Assembly (NCBI GenBank): GCA_900553475.1
Contig: USEF01000081.1
Span: 1 to 7,010, forward strand
From: an uncultured Collinsella sp.
Lineage (GTDB): Bacteria; Actinomycetota; Coriobacteriia; Coriobacteriales; Coriobacteriaceae
Direction of reading: 5' to 3'
Length of the DNA: 7,010 nt
Part shown: positions 1 through 4,866 of the stretch, one piece after another
Layout of the letters: every line of letters begins with the position of its first letter
Numbering within the stretch: the stretch's first letter is position 1
Notes under the pieces: model-generated
Databases searched by the model: none
Seen by the model: the letters and a program-made list of their open reading frames with translations, nothing else
Told to the model about the DNA's origin: nothing
Made by a program: the position numbers and the translations under genes

Positions 1-45
1 GACGTTCCCAAAGTGCCGGCACATAAGGAACGTCCCTAAGTGCCG
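1..45. repeat. REP-like nested palindrome block at the left edge
   Basis: This short block is almost entirely self-complementary. GACGTTCC at 1-8 is the exact reverse complement of GGAACGTC at 27-34. The decamer GTGCCGGCAC at 13-22 is a perfect palindrome. CGGCAC at 17-22 also pairs with GTGCCG at 40-45. Read another way, two imperfect copies of a unit of the form ACGTyCC-wAAGTGCCG lie in tandem (about 2-18 and 31-45). The block ends one base before the lactate permease stop codon and lacks a T-tract, so it does not look like a simple intrinsic terminator. The architecture resembles REP/BIME elements, which sit just outside genes and are often many-copy. Copy number cannot be seen here, and the left end is cut by the window. 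Confidence 0.6.
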
Positions 46-46
46 A

Positions 47-1618
47 CTACAGCGGCAGGCCTTGGCCGAGCATGGCTATGGCGCTCATCAGGACCAGCAT
101 GCCGGCAGCGTAGGGCAGCACCGCGCCCAGGAGTTCGGCATCCTTACCGCGCACGTGCACGGCGGCAAGACCAATGGCGAGGGTCTGCGGCGAGATCATC
201 TTACCAGCGGCGACGCCCAGGGCGTTCAATGCGACCATCCAGTAGTCGCTCACACTCAGCGCAGTGGCGGCCTGGCTCTGAATGGGACCAAACAGCATGC
301 CCGAGGACGTGCCCGAGCCGGTCACGAACGCACCGACTGCGCCGATCCACGGAGCCAGAATCGGGTAGAGACCGCCGGCGACCGCAATGCAAAACGCACT
401 GATCGACGAAATCATGCCGGCATAGCCCATCACCTTGGCGCAGCCCAGTACCGAAAGCATCGTGATCACCGTCGGCGTCATCTGCTTCACAGTCACGGCC
501 AGCACCTCGCCCATCATGCGCGGCGAAGCGCCCTGAATGGCACCGCCGACAAACGCCGCCAGGAAAATCCAGACGCCTGGCGTGTTGATCCACGAAAACG
601 TAAGCATACCGGGATTCTCACCGCAATACACCTGCACATGGCTCGCAAACGGCGCGAGCGCAGCATGTACAGCGGGCACCAGATTAGACGTGCCCAGCAG
701 CAACACAAAGATCAGGATGAAGCACGACCAGGCCGAAAGCGCCGACTTAACGGTGAGCTTCTCCCCCGCCTCGATATTCATGTGAAAGCGTGCGTCCAGA
801 TGCCCCGACTTCTCGGCACGCATGGCAAGTGCAGCTGTCAGCGCGAGCGAAACGATGGATCCTACGACCACGGCCAGCTCGGGGCCCACAAACATGGCAA
901 CGACCAGAGCCGCGCCGACAAACGACACGCCGGAGAGCAACGCCACGCCGGCAACACCGTGCAGACGCTCGCCCACACTCGCGGCATTGCCCTGGTCATC
1001 GGCAACACGGCCCGCAACCAGCACAATAAATAGCGGCATCACCACAAAGAACGGTGCGAGCTGCACCAGCTGAACGGTCGCTAGGTGAAGGGAATCCAAA
1101 CCCACCAGGTCGGCAACGGACACCGTGGGGATGCCGATGGAGCCGTAGGGCGTGGGCACGCCGTTGGCCAGCAGGCAGATGAGCACGGCAGGCACGGCCT
1201 CAAAGCCCAGGCCCGCGAGCATGCCGGCGGGAATGGCGACAGCGGTACCGAAGCCGGCCATGCCCTCCATAAAGCCACCGAAGCACCAAGCCACGAGCAG
1301 CGCCAGCAGACGGCGGTCGCTGCTGATGGAGGTGATCATGCTGCCGATCACGTCCATGGCGCCCGTACGAACGCACAGGTTATACGTGAACACCGCGGCG
1401 ATGATCACCAGGACGATGGGCCACAGAGCCATCAAAAAACCTTCGAGCGAGGCGGTCGCGATCTGCGCTGCCGGCAGGTGCCACCATGCGAAGGCAAGCA
1501 AGCACGAAAGGACAAACGATCCGATAGCGGCCTTCCAAGCTGGCCATTTAAAGCACAGCAGCATCACGACCAGCCAAATAATCGGCACAAGAGCCAGTAA
1601 GAATGCGGCGACGTCCAT
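47..1618 (-). CDS. lctP: L-lactate permease, LctP/LldP family
   Basis: This 523-residue integral membrane protein imports L-lactate (in the family also D-lactate or glycolate), probably by proton symport across the cytoplasmic membrane. It consists almost wholly of hydrophobic segments, about 12-14 helices. Family hallmarks are visible: MEGMAGFGTAVAIP at 117-130, the following ANGVPTPYGSIGIPT at 151-165, GAVGAFVTGSGTSS near 426-439, and GKMISPQ at 472-478. These match the GFG-xVAI, FVTGSxTSS and ISPQ blocks of E. coli LldP. Length is slightly below the usual 530-560 residues. The ATG at 1618 is preceded by AAGGAG with a 9-base gap. The gene runs divergently from the flippase-like gene. No lactate-utilisation genes (lldD, lutABC) or lactate racemase are adjacent, so direction and substrate cannot be settled by context. 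The family assignment is firm; precise substrate preference is inferred. Confidence 0.93.
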   Translation of the reverse strand: MDVAAFLLALVPIIWLVVMLLCFKWPAWKAAIGSFVLSCLLAFAWWHLPAAQIATASLEGFLMALWPIVLVIIAAVFTYNLCVRTGAMDVIGSMITSISSDRRLLALLVAWCFGGFMEGMAGFGTAVAIPAGMLAGLGFEAVPAVLICLLANGVPTPYGSIGIPTVSVADLVGLDSLHLATVQLVQLAPFFVVMPLFIVLVAGRVADDQGNAASVGERLHGVAGVALLSGVSFVGAALVVAMFVGPELAVVVGSIVSLALTAALAMRAEKSGHLDARFHMNIEAGEKLTVKSALSAWSCFILIFVLLLGTSNLVPAVHAALAPFASHVQVYCGENPGMLTFSWINTPGVWIFLAAFVGGAIQGASPRMMGEVLAVTVKQMTPTVITMLSVLGCAKVMGYAGMISSISAFCIAVAGGLYPILAPWIGAVGAFVTGSGTSSGMLFGPIQSQAATALSVSDYWMVALNALGVAAGKMISPQTLAIGLAAVHVRGKDAELLGAVLPYAAGMLVLMSAIAMLGQGLPL

Positions 1619-1627
1619 AGGTAGAAG

Positions 1628-1633
1628 CTCCTT
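1628..1633 (-). promoter_or_regulatory. Ribosome binding site of the lactate permease
   Basis: On the minus strand AAGGAG lies 9 bases upstream of the ATG at 1618. It is a strong, well-spaced Shine-Dalgarno sequence and supports this start codon. Confidence 0.85.
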
Positions 1634-1722
1634 GGTACCGCGTGGGCGGCATCGGGGGTGTCACAAAACTTCAACAGGATACCGCACGTTTACCGACAAA
1701 TTACAGCCGCCCGCCGAAATTA

Positions 1723-1739
1723 TTGAACAATCCGTTCAA
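1723..1739. promoter_or_regulatory. Candidate operator, inverted repeat TTGAAC-N5-GTTCAA
   Basis: A perfect 6-base inverted repeat (TTGAAC at 1723-1728, GTTCAA at 1734-1739) with a 5-base spacer lies between the divergent lactate permease and flippase-like genes. It is 25 bases upstream of the candidate -10 box of the flippase gene and about 100 bases upstream of the permease start. Size and symmetry fit a dimeric helix-turn-helix repressor site such as TetR or GntR type. No regulator gene is present in the window, so the binding protein is unknown. It could control either gene or be a chance palindrome. Confidence 0.4.
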
Positions 1740-1764
1740 AAACACGAACGAACACCGTCGCGTC

Positions 1765-1770
1765 TATACT
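1765..1770 (+). promoter_or_regulatory. Candidate -10 box of the flippase-like gene
   Basis: TATACT matches the TATAAT consensus in five of six positions. It predicts a transcription start near 1777 and a leader of about 22 bases that would just include the ribosome binding site. No good -35 hexamer lies 16-18 bases upstream, so the promoter may be weak, activator-dependent or misassigned. Confidence 0.4.
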
Positions 1771-1783
1771 AAAGCGCAGCAAT

Positions 1784-1791
1784 AGAAAGGA
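1784..1791 (+). promoter_or_regulatory. Ribosome binding site that supports the TTG start at 1799
   Basis: AGAAAGGA lies 7 bases upstream of TTG at 1799. The next in-frame ATG codons (2057 and 2111) have no comparable purine-rich site at suitable spacing. The TTG start with its full N-terminal extension is therefore preferred. Confidence 0.6.
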
Positions 1792-1798
1792 CTCCGCT

Positions 1799-3376
1799 TT
1801 GAGCATCACGCCCCTCGATAGCATTCGCCGCGCCATCGCTCGCCGCAACGGCGTCTCCAACCCCGCTGCATCGAGAGACGGCGCCGCGAAGGCCCAGGGC
1901 GGCCGCATCGAGAACGGCCTCTTCCCTGCCTCGCACACTGCCGAGGAACTCGCACGCATCAAAGAGCTGAGTCAGCGCAACGCCGGCGGGCCCGATAGCA
2001 GCCAAGCCACACGTCGCCGGCGCGAACGCGATCGGGAGCCCGGCCCCGTCCGCCGCATGGTCAACGCTTGGTGGAACCGTCTGCTCGGCGCCGTCTACGG
2101 CGGCCTCTCCATGCAGGAGGCGGAATACGAGGAGCACGCCACCAGTCGCGACTATCTTTGGAACACCCTCGGCACCGCCGTGTGGGGTTTGGCGTTTCCG
2201 CTGCTCACCATCGTGTCTACGCAACTCGTGGGCGCCGAAGAAGCAGGCAAATTCTCCATCGCCTTTGTCACCGGCACGCTCATCATGATCGCGTGCAACT
2301 ACGGCGTGCGCAATTTCCAGGTCTCGGACATCGACGAAAAGACGTCCTTTGCCTCCTACCAGCTCAACCGCTGGCTTTGCGGAGCGCTCGCCCTAGGCTG
2401 CGGCCTCATGTACAGCAGCGCCCGCGGCTATGACACGCAGATGGCGACGATCGGCCTGGGCGTCTACCTGTATAAGGTCATCGACGGCGTCGCCGACGTG
2501 TACGAAGGCCGCCTGCAGCAGGCCGACAAGCTCTACCTGGCTGGCATGAGCCAAACGCTACGCTCCGTCGGCGTCATCGCGGTCTTTAGCGTGGCACTGT
2601 TCCTCACGCGCAGCATGTCCATCGCGGCCATGGCCATGGGCATTGCCGCGATCGCCTCGCTCGTGCTGGTCACCGCGCCGCTCGCCCTGCTCGAGACCGA
2701 AAAATCCCGCCGCGTGAGCCTGCGCGAGGTCGGCCACCTGTTTGTCCATTGCGCCCCACTCTTTGGCGCGCTATTCCTGTTCAACCTTATCGAGAGCATG
2801 CCCAAGTTTGTGATGGAAGGAACACTGGCCTACAAATACCAGCTGTACTTTAATGCCCTGTTTTTTCCAGCTCAGGCTATTCTGTTGAGCATTGGATTTG
2901 TCTATAAACCGCAGCTCCTGCGCTTGTCGAGCATTTGGGCTAATCCTCGCAAGCGTCGTCGCTTTGACCTGATTATTGTTGCTGTTATGGCGCTGATCGT
3001 GGTCATCACCGGCGTGTGCGCCGCATTTATGGCCGGTCCCGGCATTCCCCTCATGAGCTATATGTACGGCCTCAACTTTGAGCGCTACCGCACATTGGCG
3101 CTGCTGATGGTCGTCGCCGGCGGCATCACCGCGGCCATCGACTTTATCTACGCCATCATCACAGTGCTGCGCCACGCTGGAGACGTCACCAAGATCTACC
3201 TGATCTGCTTTGCCGTGAGCGTGGTGCTCCCGGTGATCCTGATTAAGCTGCTGGGTATGATGGGCGCTGTGGTGAGCTACCTAGCCATCATGGTCCTACT
3301 CCTGGTGCTACTGATTATCGAGTACGCCCACATCCGCCAACGCATTGAGCGCGACCGCAACCCCTACGGCGCCTAA
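1799..3376 (+). CDS. Polysaccharide/lipid-linked glycan flippase-like membrane protein (MOP superfamily)
   Basis: This 525-residue protein begins with about 115 charged, non-hydrophobic residues, including a basic stretch RRRRERDRE at 72-80. About 12 hydrophobic helices follow, near 119-141, 152-170, 190-206, 213-230, 253-270, 273-296, 315-333, 350-368, 389-411, 432-453, 465-485 and 487-508. It ends in a short charged tail. The helix layout and small-residue, Arg/Tyr-rich loops resemble Wzx/RfbX-type and MATE-like exporters of the MOP superfamily, which move undecaprenyl-linked glycans across the cytoplasmic membrane. No single diagnostic motif is seen, so the substrate is unknown. No glycosyltransferases or other surface-polysaccharide genes lie beside it, which is unusual for a classical Wzx. 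The start is TTG. Codons from about 2850 to 2995 are noticeably more A/T-ending than the rest of the gene. A different multi-helix transporter remains possible. Confidence 0.72.
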   Translation: MSITPLDSIRRAIARRNGVSNPAASRDGAAKAQGGRIENGLFPASHTAEELARIKELSQRNAGGPDSSQATRRRRERDREPGPVRRMVNAWWNRLLGAVYGGLSMQEAEYEEHATSRDYLWNTLGTAVWGLAFPLLTIVSTQLVGAEEAGKFSIAFVTGTLIMIACNYGVRNFQVSDIDEKTSFASYQLNRWLCGALALGCGLMYSSARGYDTQMATIGLGVYLYKVIDGVADVYEGRLQQADKLYLAGMSQTLRSVGVIAVFSVALFLTRSMSIAAMAMGIAAIASLVLVTAPLALLETEKSRRVSLREVGHLFVHCAPLFGALFLFNLIESMPKFVMEGTLAYKYQLYFNALFFPAQAILLSIGFVYKPQLLRLSSIWANPRKRRRFDLIIVAVMALIVVITGVCAAFMAGPGIPLMSYMYGLNFERYRTLALLMVVAGGITAAIDFIYAIITVLRHAGDVTKIYLICFAVSVVLPVILIKLLGMMGAVVSYLAIMVLLLVLLIIEYAHIRQRIERDRNPYGA

Positions 3377-3457
3377 TTAGCTGCCCACGGTCACCGGAAT
3401 TTGCGATGGAATCACCCCGGCTGGGGTCACATTGCGAACAATATGCATCACGCAAAA

Positions 3458-3580
3458 CTAAGTGAGTAGACTTTTACCGAATCCCCGACCACACCGACAG
3501 AGCACAAGTCTTTGACCTGCGGTTTTATTGAGGCAAATATGTTGGGTGCTCGGCATTTCCAAAAAAGTCTACTCACTTAG
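3458..3580. repeat. Long inverted-repeat element with perfect 18-base ends (MITE-like or structured RNA)
   Basis: CTAAGTGAGTAGACTTTT at 3458-3475 is the exact reverse complement of 3563-3580. The 87-base interior carries further nested pairing: GAGCAC at 3500-3505 with GTGCTC at 3546-3551, and TTTG(A)CCT at 3511-3518 with AGGCAAA at 3531-3537, leaving a 12-base loop at 3519-3530. The whole unit can therefore fold into one long interrupted hairpin. It contains no gene. No clear target-site duplication flanks the ends (AAAA on the left, CCAG on the right). A non-autonomous mobile element, an intergenic repeat family or a structured RNA would all fit. Comparison with other genomes is needed to choose. 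Confidence 0.7.
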
Positions 3581-3593
3581 CCAGAGGGCAGCC

Positions 3594-3640
3594 AAAAAAG
3601 AACCGCCGCGACGTCGTTTGACTCCGTTGCGACGGTTTTT
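3594..3640. terminator. Bidirectional intrinsic terminator
   Basis: A 13-base-pair stem (3601-3613 with 3625-3637, one C-A mismatch and one G-T wobble) encloses an 11-base loop. On the plus strand it runs into a TTTTT tract ending at 3640. On the minus strand it runs into TTTTTT (A6 at 3594-3599 on plus). It sits between two convergent genes and can stop transcription from both the flippase-like gene and the phosphoesterase. Confidence 0.8.
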
Positions 3641-3773
3641 CGAGCATTTTCGCGCTGTCGAGGACGCAGACGCTCCTCATTTCTAGCGCTTACCGAGCAA
3701 GAAGGCGCTACTCTCCGAAAGTAGTCAAAAAAGCCCCGTCCCAAATTAGCTACGGTAGATCGGCGGAACAAGG

Positions 3774-4613
3774 TTATTCGCCCGGGTTGATGTTCGCGTA
3801 GAACTCCGCCCCATCATCGAGCCGCAGGATGCCCACGCGACCGAACTCGGAGCCGGTGGCGGCGGCGCAGTCGATATCGATACGATCGGGCACACCGGCA
3901 GTGTCCTCGCCGCCCAAGCGCACGATCTGCCCGCGTCCCGATTCCTCATCGAGCCCCGCCAGACCACCGACCTCGCAATAGCGCCCAAGCGATACCGTGG
4001 GCGTGTGGCCGCTCACCACGACCGGGCCCTTGCCCTCGGCAGAAAGCAGCCCGGTCGGCACATCCCAATAGCCGTGACGAATCCATAGCAGGTCATCGGA
4101 CGACTGCACCGCGAGCATCTGCTGCAGCAGCTCGCGATCGGCACCCACCGCTCCGACGCCGTCGCCGCAATCGACACCATGCTCAAGCAAAAACGCACGC
4201 GCCGCCTCGGTCTGAATGCCGGCGTGCACCAGCAGGTACGGCCGCTCGGCAGTCTCGACCACCGCGTAGAGCGGCAGCGCGGCCATCCATCGCACGAGCT
4301 CCTCGTATGCCTCAAATTCCATGTCGTTGAGCTGCTCGCGCGTCGTCCAGCCACCGTTGATATCCCAGGTCTCGGCATCGAGCGGATCCTGGCCAATGAT
4401 GGCATCGAGCATGATCTGCTCGTGATTGCCCTTGAGCACGCGGGCGTTGGGCAGCGAGCGCACGAGCTTAATAACGCCGACCGGATCGGGCCCGCGATCG
4501 ATCATGTCGCCCAGCACGTACAGCGTGTCGTCGGACGTCAACGAGATCTTAGACAGGGCCTCGTCAAGCGCACGCACGTGCCCGTGAGCATCAGATGTCA
4601 CATAGATCGCCAT
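3774..4613 (-). CDS. Calcineurin-like metallophosphoesterase, PrpA/ApaH type
   Basis: This 279-residue soluble cytoplasmic protein has the full metal-binding signature of the calcineurin-like phosphoesterase fold. It shows D8-x-H10 in SDAHGH, GDMIDRG at 35-41 (D36, D39, R40), GNHE at 62-65, a histidine at 130 in LLVHAG, and H203 in SGHT. These ligate two divalent metals such as Mn or Fe. The tight GDxxDRG plus GNHE spacing is that of the PPP-like branch: bacterial PrpA/PrpB serine/threonine phosphatases and ApaH diadenosine tetraphosphatases. Members hydrolyse phosphoproteins or dinucleoside polyphosphates, and the sequence alone does not tell which substrate applies here. The closing IDIDCAAATG segment is also typical. 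AAGGAG lies 9 bases before the ATG. The gene stands alone, convergent with the flippase-like gene and divergent from the antiporter, so context does not refine the role. Confidence 0.88.
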   Translation of the reverse strand: MAIYVTSDAHGHVRALDEALSKISLTSDDTLYVLGDMIDRGPDPVGVIKLVRSLPNARVLKGNHEQIMLDAIIGQDPLDAETWDINGGWTTREQLNDMEFEAYEELVRWMAALPLYAVVETAERPYLLVHAGIQTEAARAFLLEHGVDCGDGVGAVGADRELLQQMLAVQSSDDLLWIRHGYWDVPTGLLSAEGKGPVVVSGHTPTVSLGRYCEVGGLAGLDEESGRGQIVRLGGEDTAGVPDRIDIDCAAATGSEFGRVGILRLDDGAEFYANINPGE

Positions 4614-4622
4614 GGTACGCCT

Positions 4623-4628
4623 CTCCTT
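4623..4628 (-). promoter_or_regulatory. Ribosome binding site of the phosphoesterase
   Basis: AAGGAG on the minus strand, 9 bases upstream of the ATG at 4613, supports this start. It is only 3 bases downstream, in the mRNA sense, of a leader hairpin. Confidence 0.85.
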
Positions 4629-4631
4629 GCA

Positions 4632-4656
4632 TTGCGGCCGAAGCCCGGTGCCGCAA
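4632..4656 (-). promoter_or_regulatory. Leader hairpin just upstream of the phosphoesterase ribosome binding site
   Basis: TTGCGG at 4632-4637 pairs with CCGCAA at 4651-4656. An inner CCG/CGG (4638-4640 with 4646-4648) extends the helix past a 2-base bulge, leaving a 5-base loop. The structure lies in the predicted leader 3 bases from AAGGAG. It may affect ribosome access or mRNA stability. No known riboswitch class is recognised. Confidence 0.4.
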
Positions 4657-4663
4657 CTAAAAC

Positions 4664-4680
4664 TTCAAGTTGAACTTAAA
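4664..4680. promoter_or_regulatory. Candidate operator, imperfect palindrome near the phosphoesterase transcription start
   Basis: A 17-base sequence centred on G4672 (TTCAAGTT-G-AACTTAAA) pairs at seven of eight positions. It contains the smaller perfect palindrome TTCAAGTTGAA at 4664-4674. It lies at or just downstream of the transcription start predicted from the candidate promoter at 4689-4717, a position suited to repression. The half-site resembles CAAGTT-AACTTG sites bound by several MerR-family regulators, but the -35/-10 arrangement typical of that family is not seen around it. Confidence 0.3.
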
Positions 4681-4688
4681 CGTTACCC

Positions 4689-4717
4689 ATTGTACTCCGT
4701 TGCAATAAAGCTGGAAA
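4689..4717 (-). promoter_or_regulatory. Candidate sigma-70-type promoter of the phosphoesterase
   Basis: On the minus strand TTTCCA (4717-4712, four of six matches to TTGACA) is followed after 17 bases by TACAAT (4694-4689, five of six matches to TATAAT). This predicts transcription from about 4682 and a leader of about 70 bases before the ATG at 4613. Confidence 0.5.
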
Positions 4718-4849
4718 GGGTTTCCGAGCAGAGGCAAAGACGGCAGCCGTCTATGACGATATCGCGCACGCCCGCAATCCAACCCCATAAACCCACCATC
4801 TTTGGGTACAAATAACCACAGACAACTGACCGTGCCACGCCAACCACCC

Positions 4850-4854
4850 AGGAG
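4850..4854 (+). promoter_or_regulatory. Ribosome binding site of the antiporter, widely spaced
   Basis: AGGAG ends 12 bases before the ATG at 4867, longer than the 7-9 bases of the other genes here. No alternative in-frame start codon lies nearby upstream, and the next in-frame ATG (M38) would remove the first helix. The ATG at 4867 is therefore kept. Confidence 0.6.
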
Positions 4855-4866
4855 CGGACACTATCC

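Larger units (their letters stand above)
3377..3773. other. Non-coding region between convergent genes
   Basis: These 397 bases separate the stop codons of the flippase-like gene and the phosphoesterase. No convincing gene is present. Contents in order are: a CTAATTAG palindrome overlapping the first stop (3373-3380); a small GC hairpin ACCCC-GGCT-GGGGT at 3414-3427 without a T-tract; the long inverted-repeat element 3458-3580; a bidirectional terminator 3594-3640; a hairpin with TAGCGCTT at 3684-3691 pairing with AGGCGCTA at 3703-3710; and an A6 run at 3727-3732 (a T-tract on the minus strand) close to the phosphoesterase end. A 64-codon minus-strand frame at 3577-3771 crosses these structures and is judged spurious. 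Confidence 0.7.

Noticed and set aside
62..1033. Long plus-strand frame opposite the lactate permease
   Set aside because: It is antisense to a clear LctP gene. The translation is rich in His, Arg and Gln with no domain, as expected of a shadow frame in high-GC DNA.
1799..3376. MATE-type multidrug efflux pump as the specific call
   Set aside because: The helix number fits, but no MATE-specific motif could be recognised and the long N-terminal extension is atypical. A general flippase-like MOP superfamily call is safer.
3414..3427. GC hairpin ACCCC-GGCT-GGGGT as a terminator of the flippase-like gene
   Set aside because: It has only five base pairs and no T-tract afterwards. The structure at 3594-3640 is a far better terminator.
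3577..3771. 64-codon minus-strand frame in the convergent intergenic region
   Set aside because: It runs through the bidirectional terminator and into one arm of the inverted-repeat element, has an arginine-rich low-complexity translation, and has no good ribosome binding site.
4664..4680. SoxR/MerR-type operator
   Set aside because: The half-sites resemble CAAGTT/AACTTG, but no -35 and -10 boxes flank the site at the 19-base spacing that defines that class, and no merR-family gene is nearby. It is kept only as a generic candidate operator.
4612..4815. 67-codon plus-strand frame in the phosphoesterase/antiporter gap
   Set aside because: It overlaps the phosphoesterase promoter and leader, has no Shine-Dalgarno sequence at its start, and has a composition like random translation.
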